A stretch of DNA of 64,000 nt from Lamellibrachia columna (Eukaryota > Annelida > Polychaeta > Sabellida > Siboglinidae). Shown piece by piece: positions 11,326-22,586 of the stretch (position 1 is the first letter of the stretch; each line of letters opens with the position of its first letter). The stretch is from NCBI GenBank assembly GCA_963662155.1, contig OY759265.1, positions 13,063,929-13,127,928 of the forward strand, read 5' to 3'. The position numbers and the translations under genes were made by a program. Under the pieces are notes generated by a model, which saw nothing but the letters and a program-made list of their open reading frames with translations, was not told the origin of the DNA and made no database searches.

Positions 11326-12107
11326 TCATCTTAACCCTCTCCATCTTTCATCTTCCCCCGATCTTCTCATATCCCACCTCACGCAGTCCTTCGATCTTAG
11401 CTGTTCGTTCCCCTTTTCTTGCATCCTTGATGTTTTTTCACCTTTTTCTTCCACTCTCTTTACTAGTATGTCGGCATCCATGCTTACCATGTGGCCTGCC
11501 CATTTCAACTTGCTTCTCACCAATCTTCCTGTTGAACTGTTTTGTTGCATCACATATTTCGTCAGGTCGTTCATCTTTCTTTCGTCAACTCTCTTTGTTC
11601 GTGTTATTCGACAAAACCAGAACCAACTTTCAGCTGCTGTTGTTGTTCTGTCAACGCCACTGTCTCCAAATACAGATTAAGGCATGCTTGTGTAACACAA
11701 GCTCTCAGGACTTTCCTTTTCAGCTTTTTCAAAATGTTTCTGTCCAACATGACTCCCCCTACCTTTCCCCAAGCATTCGCTCCCTGTTGTATCCGGCATC
11801 GCATTTTTACCTCTGAATGCTCATCCTCATTAACCATTCCTCCAACTTACACAAAGCCATCCACTTGGTTGAACTCCTTATCATCCAAACTAATGTTCAA
11901 GTCCTCTCTCTGATGTCAAACCCACATCTCTTCTGTCTTCTCCCGGCTCATTATCGGTCCGTGCTTCTTGAACATCCCCTTCCATTGCTCCAACACTTCC
12001 TGTAGTTCTTGTTTTTTGTCTGCTATCATGGTCAGATCGTTTGCATACATCCCCTTCCTAAGAACATCCTTCTTGCTGAACTTCCTGCTGATTAGTGCCA
12101 CCACCAT
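11326..12107 (-). pseudogene. Fossil LINE RT C-terminal region, array 2 unit 1
   Basis: Read on the minus strand, the segment starts with VALISRK and a box MYANDLTMIAD, where active enzymes have YADD. KKQELQEVLEQWKGMFKKHG and EKTEEMWV follow. After frame breaks come RRIQQGANAWGKVGGVMLDR and NILKKLKRKVLRACVTQACL (the post-RT thumb region), then MNDLTKYVMQQNSSTGRLVR. This order is typical of the C-terminal half of a non-LTR reverse transcriptase polyprotein. The first catalytic Asp is replaced by Asn, and there is no complete ORF. Confidence 0.75.
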
Positions 12108-12418
12108 GATAAAGAGTAAAGGGTCATTTCCTTGCCTCTATCCGATGTTAACTTTAAACTCTTCCGACAACCCATATCCAACCACAACTCTTGTTTTTGT
12201 TCTCAGGAACATGACAGTTATGGGTGTTGCACGCCATGACACAGAACTGACTAAATACAACCAACTCATTACAAAGTCAGACTCCCAGATAAGTACAAAA
12301 AGTGTTGGAATGAACAGGTCAGCCAGGGAGTGAACTGTTAAGCACGTTGAACAATCCCAAGGAGTGGATACAGTGCTGTGTAAACATAAACATGCCTTTA
12401 CTTTAGGTCTTTTTACAG

Positions 12419-12524
12419 GTGCTGCGGCAGACAGGAACAATTTTGGTGGACCGAGAGTGAACAATATCAAGGGTTACTTCAATCGGATCGCGCTTGCCTA
12501 TCCCCACTTTGTGTGTTTGTACAG
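12419..12524 (+). CDS. Exon-like ORF repeated in array 2, unit 1
   Basis: The acceptor is tctttttacag and the donor-like site is acag|gttggt. Of 106 bases one frame is open: AADRNNFGGPRVNNIKG then YFNRIALAYPHFVCLYR. It is an amphipathic, basic segment with one Cys and is not recognised. Two further array copies and one diverged copy outside the array (57,790-57,889) keep the same frame, so it probably began as a real coding exon. Whether any copy is still spliced into a transcript cannot be told. Confidence 0.4.
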
Positions 12525-13158
12525 GTTGGTGTCATAAGTAGACATAACCGCCTTAGAAGCAGGCCATTCATGGTGCTCTTGCAAATTCATTGGATTATGA
12601 GTGAAACAGACATTGCAAAAACTGTAACAATGAATTGTGGGGGAGGGGAGAATGTCACATCAGATTGAGAAAGTAACTTTTACACTTGTTCTAATAAATC
12701 AGTATTTGCGCTGAGTAGTAATGGCTTATGTTTTGGTAACCAGATTGATTTGTTTAATGTTTTTATTTATACTTTCACTGTACATCCTTCTTGTCAAAGG
12801 ATATTTGATTTTTATGAGCATGCTGTAGTCAAGAAAAGTACGTCGTTTATATGAGTACAACCATATGGTAAAATGCATATTGCTCAAACAGAGATATATA
12901 TGAGAGATTGATTTTGTAAATATTTAGCAAATATTCTATTTAAATATTGTTTTTTCTCATAAGCAATTTATACACTGCTAATGAAAATGTTGACCATATT
13001 ATTGGATTTACTAAACATAACTTTTTTTTACCAAACTAACGGTGCTTTTCCTCTTTTTTCACTGATGTTCATGGGTTAGGTTCAGGTAAAATATTGTCTT
13101 TTCACTCTTTCTGTTTTTTCTTTCCATACTTTTGTATCGGCTGCCCCCTCTCCATCTT

Positions 13159-13940
13159 TCATCTTCCTCCTCTCCATCTTTCATCTTCCCCCGATCTTCT
13201 CATATCCCACCTCACGCAGTCCTTCGATCTTAGCTGTTCGTTCCCCTTTTCTTGCATCCTTGATGTTTTTTCACCTTTCTCTTCCACTCCCTTCACTAGT
13301 ATGTCTGCATCCATCCTTACCATGTGGCCTACCCCTTTCACCTTGCTTCTCACCAATCTTCCTGTTGAACTGTTTTGTTGCAGCACATATTTCCTCAGGT
13401 CGTTCATCCTTCTTTCGTCAAACCTCTTTGTTCGTGTTATTCGACAAACCAAAACCAACCATGCAGCTGCTGTTGTTTTTCTGTCAACGCCACTGTCACC
13501 AGATACAGATTAAGGCATGCTTGTGTAACACAAGCTCTCAGGACTTTCCTTTTCAGCTTTTTCAAAATGTTTCTGTCCAACATGACTCCCTCTACCTTTC
13601 CCCGAGCATTCGCTCCCTGTTGTATCCGGCATCGCATTTCTACCTCTGAATGCTCATCCTCATTAACCATTCCTCCAAGTTACACAAAGCCATCCACTTG
13701 GTTGAACTCCTTATCATCCAAATTAATGTTCAAGTCCTCTCTCTGATGTCAAACCCGCATCTCTTCTGTCCTCTCCCGGCTCATTATCGGTCCTTCCTTC
13801 TTGAACACACCCTTCCATTGCTCCAACACTTCCTGTAGTTCTTGTTTTTTGTCTGCTATCATGGCCAGATCGTTTGCATACATCCCCTTCCTGAGAACAT
13901 CCTTCTTGCTGAACTTCCTGCTGATTAGTGCCACCACCAT
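13159..13940 (-). pseudogene. Fossil LINE RT C-terminal region, array 2 unit 2
   Basis: The RT fossil is the same as in unit 1, again with YAND instead of YADD and the same split into three reading frames. Unit-specific changes include EGPIMSRERTEE. Confidence 0.75.
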
Positions 13941-14251
13941 GATAAAGAGTTAAGGGTCATTTCCTTGCCTCTAACCGATATTAACTTTAAACTCTTCCGA
14001 CAACCCATATCCAACCACAACTCTTCTTTTTGTTCTCAGGAACATGACAGTTCTGGGTGTTGCACGCCATGACACAGAACTGACTAAATACAACCAACTC
14101 ATTACAAAGTCAGATTCCCAGATAAGTACAAAAGGTGTTGGAATGAACAGGTCAGCCAGGGAGTGAACTGTTAAGCACGTTGAACAATCGCAAGGAGTGG
14201 ATATAGTGCTGTGTAAATATTAACATGCCTTTACTTTAGGTATTTTTACAG

Positions 14252-14357
14252 GTGCTGCGGCAGCCAGGAACAATTTTGGTGGACCGAGAGTGAACAATAT
14301 CAAGGGTGACTTCAATCGGATCGTGCTTGCCTATGCCCACTATGTGTGTTTGCACAG
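14252..14357 (+). CDS. Exon-like ORF repeated in array 2, unit 2
   Basis: This is the same 106-base ORF with the acceptor tatttttacag. Replacements relative to unit 1 include Asp to Ala, Tyr to Asp (GDFNR), Pro to Ala and Phe to Tyr. The frame stays open. Confidence 0.4.
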
Positions 14358-14967
14358 GTTGGTGTCATAAGTATACATAACCGCCTTGGAAGCAGGCCAT
14401 TCATGGTGCTCTTGCAAATTCATTGGATTATGAGTGAAACAGACATTGCAAAAACTGTAATAATAAATTGTGGGGGAGGGGAGAATGTCACATTAGATTG
14501 AGAAAGTAACTTTTACAGTTGTTCTAATAAATCAGTATTTGCGCTGAGTAGTAATGACTTATGTTTTGGTAACCAGATTGATTTGTTTAATATGTTTATT
14601 TATACTTTCACTTTACATCGTTCTTGACAAAGGATATTTGATTTTTATGAGCATACTGTAGTCAAGAAGAGTACGTCGTTTATATGAGTACAACCATATT
14701 GTAAAAATGCATATTGCTCAAACAGAGATACATATGAGAGATTGATTTTGTAAATATTTAGCAAATATTCTATTGAAATAATGTTTTTTCTAATAAGCAA
14801 TTTATACACTGCTTATGGAAATGTTGACCATATTATTGGATTTATTAAACATAACTTTTTTTTACCAAACTAACGGTGCTTTTCATCTTTTTTCACTGAT
14901 GTTCATGGGTTAGGTTCTGGTAAAATATTGTCGAGCCACTCTTTCTGTTTTTTCTTTCCATACTTTT

Positions 14968-15752
14968 CTAACGGCTGCCCCCTCTCCATCTTTCATCTTC
15001 CCCCGATCTTCTCAAATCCCACCTCACGCAGTCCTTCGATCTTAGCTGTTCATTCCCCTTTTCTTGCATCATTGATGTTTTTTCACCTTTCTCTTCCACT
15101 CTCTTTACTAGTATGTCTGCATCCATCCTTACCATGTGGCCTGGCCATTTCATCTTGCTTCTCACCAATCTTCCTGTTGAACTGTTTTGTTGCATCACAT
15201 ATTTCCTCAGGTCGTTCATCCTTCTTTCGTCAACCCTCTTTGTTCGTGTTATTCGACAAAACCAGAACCAACTTTCAGCTGCTGTTGTTGTTCTGTCAAC
15301 GCCACTGTCTCCAGATACAGATTAAGGCATGCTTGTGTAACACAAGCTCTCAGGACTTTCCTTTTCAGCTTTTTCAAAATGTTTCTGTCCAACATGACTC
15401 CCTCTACCTTTCCCCAAGCATTCGCTCCCTGTTGTATCCGGCATCGCATTTCTACCTCTGAATGCCCATCCTCATTAACCATTCCTCCAAGTTACACAAA
15501 GCCATCCACTTGGTTGAACTCCTTATCATCCAAACTAATGTTCAAATCCTCTCTCTGATGTCAAACCCACATCTCTTCTGTCTTCTCCCGGCTCATTGTC
15601 GGTCCGTGCTTCTTGACCACCCCCTTCCATTCCTCCAACAGTTCCTGTAGTTCTTGTTTTGTGTCTGCTATCATGGCCAGATCGTTTGCATACATCCCCT
15701 TCCTGAGATCATCCTTCATGCTGATCTTCCTGCTGATTAGTGCCACCACCAT
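14968..15752 (-). pseudogene. Fossil LINE RT C-terminal region, array 2 unit 3
   Basis: This is a third copy with the YAND box. The piece before it is changed to MKDDLRKG, and TKQELQELLEEWKGVVKK follows. Confidence 0.75.
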
Positions 15753-16062
15753 GATACAGAGTAAAGGGTCAATTCCTTGCCTCTAACCGTGGTTAACTTT
15801 AAACTCTTCCGACAACCCATATCCAACCACAACTCTTCCTTTTGTTCTCAGGAACATGACAGTTCTGGGTGTTGCACGCCATGACACAGAACTGACTAAA
15901 TACAACCAACTCATTTAAAGTCAGACTCCCAGATAAGTACAAAATGTGTTGGAATGAACAGGTCAGCCAGGGAGTGAACTGTTAAGCACGTTGAACAATC
16001 CTAATGAGTGGATACAGTGCTGTGTAAACATAAACATGCCTTTACTTTAGGTCTTTTTACAG

Positions 16063-16168
16063 GTGCTGCGGCAGCCAGGAACAATTTTAGTGGACCGAGA
16101 GTGAACAATATCAAGGGTCACTTCTATCGGATCGGGCTTGCCTATCCCCACTTTGTGTGTTGGTACAG
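16063..16168 (+). CDS. Exon-like ORF repeated in array 2, unit 3
   Basis: This is the same 106-base ORF. It has Gly to Ser (FSGPRVNN), GHFYRIGLAYPHF, and Leu to Trp near the end. The frame is open and the splice-like flanks are kept. Replacement changes are frequent, so purifying selection within the array is doubtful. Confidence 0.4.
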
Positions 16169-16800
16169 GTTGGTGTCATAAGTAGACAAAACCCCCTTGG
16201 AAGCAGGCCATTTATGGTGCTCTTGCAAATTCATTGGATTATGAGTGAAACAGACATTGCAAAAACTGTAACAATGAATTGTGGGGGAGGGGAGAATGTC
16301 ACATTAGATTGAGAAACTAACTTTTACAGTTGTTCTAATAAATCAGTATTTGCGCTGAGTAGTAATGGCTTATGTTTTGGTAACCAGATTGATTTGTTTA
16401 ATGTTTTTTTTATACTTTCACTGTACATCCTTCTTGTCAAAGGATATTTGATTTTTATGAGCATGCTTTAGTCAAGAAGAGTACGTCGTTTATATGAGTA
16501 CAACGATATGGTAAAATGCATATTGCTCAAACAGAGATACATATGAGAGATTGATTTTGTAAATATTTAGCAAATATTCTATTGAAATAATGTTTTTTCT
16601 CATAAGCAATTTATACAGTGCTTATGAAAATGTTGACCATATTATTGGATTTATTAAACATAACTTTTTTTTACCAAACTAACGGTGCTTTTCCTCTTTT
16701 TTCACTGATGTTCATGGGTTAGGTTCAGGTAAAATATTGTCGAGTCACTCTTTCTGTTTTTTTTTCCATACTTTTTTATCGGCTGCCCCCTCTCCATATT

Positions 16801-17583
16801 TCATCTTCCCCCTCTCCATCTTTCATCTTCCCCTGATCTTCTCAAATCCCACCTCACGCAGTCCTTCGATCTTAGCTGTTCATTCCCCTTTTCTTGCATC
16901 CTTGATGTTTTTTCACCTTTCTCTTCCACTCTCTTTACTAATATGTCTGTATCCATCCTTACCATGTGGCCTGGCCATTTAACCTTGCTTCTCACCAATC
17001 TTCCTGTTGAACTGTTTTGTTGTATCACATATTTCCTCAGGTCGTTCATCCTTCTTTCGTCAACCCTCTTTTTTCGTGTTATTCGACAAAACCAAAACCA
17101 AACTTGCAGCTGCTGTTGTTGTTCTGTAAACGCCACTGTCTCCAGATACAGATTAAGGCATGCTTGTGTAACACATGCTCTAAGGACTTTCCTTTTCAGC
17201 TTTTTCAAAATGTTTCTGTCCAACATGACTCCCTCTACCTTTCCCCGAGCATTCGCTCCCTGTTGTATCCGGCATCGCATTTCTACCTCTGAATGCTCAT
17301 CCTCATTAACCATTCCTCCAAGTTACACAAAGCCATCCACTTGGTTGAACTCCTTATCATCCAAAGTAATGTTCAAGTCCTCTCTCTTATGTCAAAACCA
17401 TATCTCATCTGTCTTCTCCCGGCTCATTATCCGTCCGTGCTTCTTGAACACCCTCTTCCATTCCTCCAACACTTCCTGTAGTTCTTGTTTTTTGTCTGCT
17501 ATCATGGCCAGATCGTTTGCATACATCCCCTTCCTGAGAACATCCTTTATGCTGATCTTCCTGCTGATTAGTGCCACCACCAT
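16801..17583 (-). pseudogene. Fossil LINE RT C-terminal region, array 2 unit 4
   Basis: In the fourth copy the thumb part and the MNDLRKYV part are joined in one 170-codon frame (16,801-17,313), where other units have a frame break. The YAND box is again present (17,392-17,583). The longest open stretch in this unit shows that the frame breaks in the others are unit-specific, whereas the Asp-to-Asn change is ancestral. Confidence 0.75.
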
Positions 17584-17652
17584 GATAAAGAATAATGGGT
17601 CACTTCCTTGCCTCTAACCGATGTTAACTGGAAACTCTTCCGACAACCCAGA

Positions 17653-18043
17653 TCAGATTCCACTAAAGCTTCCCAGGCCCGGAGACAGTGGTGGTCAACA
17701 AGGACTCTCATCACGACCACACAGTTAATATAAGCTGGTGTACTGACAGGACAATAGTTGGTGTAATGCTGGTATCGATATGAAAAAAGGCAGCCATATT
17801 TATTATCTTTATGATGACATAGAAAACAAAATAAAATCTTTTTAAAATTTAATCCCCACCCCCGGGGGACCATATGGACGGTTCCCCATTTGACCCTTCA
17901 TGTTCGGCAGAAGGGGAATAGGACACAACAGACATACCAACATAAACTTCTTGATATGTTAGATATAGTACACAGAATATGTGTATGCAGACATTGAAAA
18001 CTAAAGCTGATTGAGTGTTGTCGTTTCTGCGTGCTACCTACAG
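17653..18043. other. Single-copy spacer, nothing supported
   Basis: This begins at the broken end of array 2. A minus-strand open stretch of 101 codons at 17,568-17,873 crosses the junction and looks accidental. Confidence 0.5.
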
Positions 18044-18496
18044 ACATGCAGAAGTTCCCGCTGCGTATGAAGGAGAAATACCATAGTAGGGACTGTGTTA
18101 CAGCCCTCAGTGTCTATCTCGCCCCCACAACGGGTGAGTCTCCCTGCTTGTTACATTTGACTAGAATGTTAGAACTAAACGTTATGAATTCTGACTAATT
18201 CATAGCAACTACAATTATGACTAACGTCTCATTTAGATGTGTTGATTATATTTGTTACGCTAATGTGCAAGTTGCTCCTTTGAAGCAGGGCTGTTTTGGT
18301 ATTGTTATTTGCTCGACTGTTTTCAGCCCTGAGTGGGAAATGTATTGAGATAGCCTACTGGACAATTTCGGGAGCTGCGCAAATGATTCTGCAGCAAACA
18401 GAGTCAGTTGGACAGGGCCACAGCTCTTCAAAACGTTCTCTGTACACACCAATCCCATCACCAGGGTGATGTTTTCAACGAAGCATTGCGTCTCTG
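18044..18496 (+). CDS. Two exon-like pieces of an unrecognised gene
   Basis: Piece 1 (18,044-18,133) has the acceptor ctacctacag and the donor gtgagt. It is open as MQKFPLRMKEKYHSRDCV then TALSVYLAPTT, phase 1-1. Piece 2 (18,327-18,496) has a good acceptor (gctcgactgttttcag) and donor (gtaggt). It joins piece 1 in frame and stays open for 46 codons (LSGKCIEIAYWTISGAAQ...), then meets TGA at about 18,467 before its donor. Either the gene is broken or the second piece is not an exon. No family is recognised. A minus-strand ORF of 83 codons covers piece 2 and is an alternative. Confidence 0.3.
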
Positions 18497-18654
18497 GTAG
18501 GTCCAATTATCAAGTATATTTCTTTGGAAAATATTCAAATATACCTGGAAAAGCTTTCTTTCATGATGATGACCATGTCACATTTATGGGTTGATTTTTA
18601 GTGGGCCATCATTTACATATACTGTGACATCCAAAGTTCTATAAAATATACAAG

Positions 18655-19050
18655 TAAAAGCTTGGTTTTCTTTTCAAGTAATCCAAGTTGAAGCATTGAT
18701 TATGATCATATCAGCTTTAGTTTGATATGACGCGGCTTACCAGTATCAGGGCCTTGAAATATTGAAAGTGAATCACTGTAGCTCACTGCTGTGTTTGCAG
18801 TGTGCTCTGAGTACAACCATGTACATTCGTGGAACGTGACCTGATTCCTTGGCATGACCAGCACACAGCCCGGCTCAGTGGCCTTGGCATCATTCAAGTT
18901 TATCTCCATAGAGAGGGTGGAACCACACTTTCAGTATATCCACAGTAACAACTTTGGTAAGTCAGGATCTATAATTTGACAGGATCTAGAATTAAAAGAA
19001 TTAGATATTTCAGTAAATTAGATTATATATTAAGATACATAATAACTTTT
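18655..19050. repeat. Dispersed segment, copy 1 (partner at 55,314-55,610)
   Basis: It shares the landmarks aagcattgattatgat, agcacacagcc.ggct, cttggcatcattcaag and tcagtatatccacagtaa, then a ttggtaagt stretch, with 55,314-55,610. I counted about 14 differences in 108 bases of the best part, spread evenly over the three codon positions on either strand. Coding constraint is therefore not evident, although both strands are open. Confidence 0.75.
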
Positions 19051-19586
19051 TTTATTGGAAAACTGGACACCAACTTTTTTGTGGATCCGATCAGTTGTAC
19101 TTAGTTGCATAGTAGCTTTTTATAGCACTCACAACTGTCAGAAGGTACTAGAAACAGCGGTCGCCAAAAACTTAGTCATAGTAAAGACATAGTAAAGGGA
19201 AACTTGCAGAAAATAAAATATAGACGCCAAACAGTTGTACTTAGTTTCCGATGAAAGACCAATCTGGAGAGGACTTATTGCGAACTAGGTGAGCAGTCAT
19301 AGTCGCAACCACAGCTGACAGCGAGAGAGAGGCAATATGCATTTTACTACATTTAACAGCCAGTGCATCCTTTCTCCGTTCTCTCAAATCTGTTTGCCTG
19401 TCAGGGAAATTCTTCAATATTAACTTACTAGTACAACCATTCTCAATTCTTTTAGACAAATGGTCGTTTATTACAAGGAAATGCTTCTAAATGAACTGTC
19501 AAAGCATCGTTCTTTGTTCTGGAAAATAGATTGTTTTAAATGGTCAAGCAGCTTTCTGTCAGTTAAAAAAAAAATTCTAAATTAAG
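19051..19586. other. AT-rich spacer, nothing supported
   Basis: No gene, RNA or repeat is evident. It ends with a run of A just before segmental duplication copy B. Confidence 0.5.
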
Positions 19587-19678
19587 TTATTTTGTAATTT
19601 CTGTAAAATATTATAATGATCAAATTACAACACTGACTGAAATGTATTGCCTGTATAGACTTGATGTCATCATTCCAG

Positions 19679-19851
19679 GTGCCACCATCAAACCTCAGTC
19701 ACAAAAGTCAGTACACAACATGACTACATCAGTGGACGACACAGAGCCATTCGATTACACAACAATTGACGTACCAGCAGTAAAGACGTCACGACAGGAC
19801 GGCGTCGGTGTCACCTGGGACAAACCACACAAGGATGAGAACATCGACAGC
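19679..19851 (+). CDS. Putative internal exon B1, duplicate of exon A1
   Basis: This exon-like ORF is of the same length with the same splice signals as 5,484-5,656, differing by one Asn/Thr replacement. Identity is higher than in the surrounding non-coding DNA, but the sample is too short to prove constraint. The gene is unrecognised. An upstream candidate exon at 18,044-18,133 ends in phase 1, which is compatible with this exon's 2-base start. Confidence 0.45.
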
Positions 19852-19857
19852 GTAAGT

Positions 19858-20264
19858 TCTTGGCTCATGCTGATTATTGCACTCACAGCCAAGTCAGTCT
19901 TTACGCAGACATTACAGCTTACTTGAAGTGTAAAGTGATTGTTGTACTCACAGCCAAGTCAGTCTTTACACAGATATTACAGCTTAGTTGAAGTGTCAAG
20001 TGATTGTTGTACTCACAGCCCAGTCAGTCTTTATTCCGACATTACAGCTGACTCGAATTGAAAAATTATTCTTCCACTCACATACCAGAGTCTTTATATA
20101 GGCCATACAACTGACTCAAAGTGTCAAATAATTATTGCACTCACATACCAGTGAGTCTCTATACAGATATAACAGCTGACTTGTAGTGTAAAGTGATTTT
20201 TGCACTCGCAACCCGGTTAGTCTTTCACGGACATTACAGCTTACTAGAAGTGTAAAGAGCTCTC
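19858..20264. repeat. 65-bp minisatellite, about 6 units, copy B
   Basis: This is the same repeat as at 5,663-6,131 with one unit fewer (net 66 bases shorter). It is the largest length difference I see between the two duplicated segments. Confidence 0.85.
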
Positions 20265-20707
20265 TTGCTCTTGCATTAAAAACACGCGGGAAGGAGTTGT
20301 AGACCGAACTGCCCCAGGTATATGGGTAGCTGTCTTGCCCCAAGGGGCACCAAGATGGCTTTTTGGGGTATTTTTACTACTGCAAATGTTGATCCTTTTA
20401 TGGTCGTCGGCACACTGCTTCAAATGTTCATCCTATAATTCCACTAGTATTCAACAGATGTGTAATATAGATGTAATGTTTGGTCGAATTATATATATTT
20501 TTTGAATGGAACCATTGGTTGATTCAGACAGAAAAGGAAGCATTTAAGTAGACAGGTTTTCTTACACCTATGTGTACAAGATATTTGTAAAAAAAATGTG
20601 TAACATATTCACATGGCCTACATTAAAAGAAACTGTAGAAAATTTGACCCATTCATTTATTGGCTTTTGGGATGATGAAATGACGACATCTGTTAATATC
20701 ATTGCAG

Positions 20708-20815
20708 ACACAATGGGTCAGCTCTTTACTCCATCTCTCGTGAGTAGTACGTCACCACGAAGAAGTGAGTTGGTTGTTGTGCATCAATCAGCTGAGATTT
20801 TCCCAGAAGCATATG
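20708..20815 (+). CDS. Putative internal exon B2, duplicate of exon A2
   Basis: The sequence and splice signals are the same as at 6,579-6,686, and the phase 1-1 open frame is kept. The gene is unrecognised. Confidence 0.4.
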
Positions 20816-21218
20816 GTAAGTGAGCAAGGAATATATATTTAGACTGATTTAATATTACACCATTAATTATTTCAATACTATGCGGGAAAGTTCATTTTGG
20901 CAAAAGTGTACCCTGTACGTGAAAACGCCCACATACAAATGTATTTATTATTACCTTTGTTAAATTTAATTTATATAAATGTTATAACTTATTGTATTAT
21001 TAAAAAAATACCGTTGCAGTCGACGGTCCAACATAATGAAGATATTGCCATATGGTTTCTCCTGGAAGTGTTTAAGGACAATCAATGCAGACTGTTCTGG
21101 CGACACAGCAAATGATCAAGTGTTGACTGAATTAATACCATTCAGTGAACCATGTGTAGGTGTTAAATCTGTTATTGAACAGACTTGAGCGGATCTACAC
21201 AGTGGGTAGTGGGTCCAG

Positions 21219-21660
21219 GAAGTGTATGGAAGGAGACCATTTTCTTGCTGAAGCTATCTGCCGCATTTGATACCATTGGTCACAGGACAACTTATTAAAA
21301 GTGTGTCAATGTGGTGTGGCATATCTGGAACAGAGCTGGTTCTCATAATATTTAACTGATAGATGCAAAAGAATGAAGATAGCGAATTGTTTCTCAGCTA
21401 CGCTCCCTATTTCACGTAATGTTCCTCAGGGTGTTTCACTCTCTACGCTACTCTACTTGGCTCAGTTATCCAACGTCACAACTTGGATCACCAAGTGTAT
21501 GCTAATAAATCACAGACCTATGCTATTTTGGCTACATGAGATACAAATCACTTCCAAAACTAGCTCAGGGATTGTCTCCACAAAATCTTCCATTGGATGA
21601 CAGAGACCACATTAAAGTTAAATGCAAGTAAATCCGAGTTAGTTATTATTGGTGGGGTAA
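21219..21660 (+). pseudogene. Fossil L2/CR1-like LINE reverse transcriptase, copy B
   Basis: This is the duplicate of the 7,090-7,530 fossil, with the same disrupting changes (YANK for YADD, the same stops). It therefore decayed before the segmental duplication. Confidence 0.7.
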
Positions 21661-22550
21661 ATTTTGCATGTCTATTTGAATCGATTAGGTGCGCACAATA
21701 TGTTGCAAGACGTTTCCTTATGTGTCAGACTTTAGATTGCATGTAGAGAAGCACAGTAAAATCAAAACGTGTGGAAAGCATTAGCTTAACAGTGTCGCCT
21801 GGCTGGTCTTCGATGAGAACAAATTTGCATGTTTGCTGGAGTGCCATAAAACACTAATATTATATAGCCTTTTTGTTTAGGGAGTGACGTAGAGTGATAT
21901 AATGAAAGCATTGATTTACTAAAATGCAAGGAAGGACATCAACTTAATAATTTACATGTAATTGATTACGGATTGACAGACGTTTGCTACGATGACAATA
22001 AAACTGATGCCGATTGAGCAACTAATGCGAATCGAGAATAATAACCTGAATCTGAATATGTAATGATCGATGTACTTTTGTTTAAAAAATAAGAGTCCAA
22101 TGACGTGAGTGACACTTAGCAGTATCTGCTATTTGGTTGCACCTCCTATCGGTCGCTGGAGAGACCAATCCACAGTCACCGGGTCTCTTATGGTTACATA
22201 TCGAGCAGCTCTCAGGGGAGAGATTTGTCGGCCCCCAGACCTTCCTGTAGTTCTCCAGCCAAACTACTGACAACCCCTATATGTTGAGCTTGTAACCTCC
22301 TATGACAACACGACAACCCGTTTATATAGTAGTTAAACCTATTTAGCTGAATTTGTGGTGTGAACTCTTGAAACAGGTTAACTTTACATTTAACTGATAT
22401 AACAACTACTAATTAAACAATTTAGTTAATTAGAATGTTTCTTATATGGCATAGTTCATGTTGTAATGCTGCAAAGTGTATAACATGCATAAATAATATT
22501 ACTAGTCTATGTTATTGATATTGAATTATGCAGATCTAGTGGTGAAATTA

Positions 22551-22586
22551 TGCGCATGCGCCGGAAGTTATCACTCTAAGATGGCG
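22551..22586 (+). promoter_or_regulatory. Promoter-like NRF1 / ETS / YY1 cluster, copy B
   Basis: This is an unchanged duplicate of 8,422-8,457: all three sites and the nine-codon ORF are identical. Confidence 0.55.

Larger units (their letters stand above)
10849..17652. repeat. 1.83 kb tandem array (array 2), about 3.7 units
   Basis: The landmark ttgttctaataaatcagt occurs at 10,851, 12,686, 14,519 and 16,330, with periods of 1,835, 1,833 and 1,811. Each full unit has, in order, about 450 bases of AT-rich DNA, a pyrimidine-rich strand covering an antisense RT fossil, a short direct motif (gttgcacgccatg.cacagaactg), and a 106-base exon-like ORF. The fourth unit is cut at about 17,652 within the RT part. 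Confidence 0.95.

Noticed and set aside
18720..18960. Conserved exon shared with 55.4 kb
   Set aside because: Differences are spread evenly over codon positions on both strands, which fits a non-coding repeat better than a coding exon.
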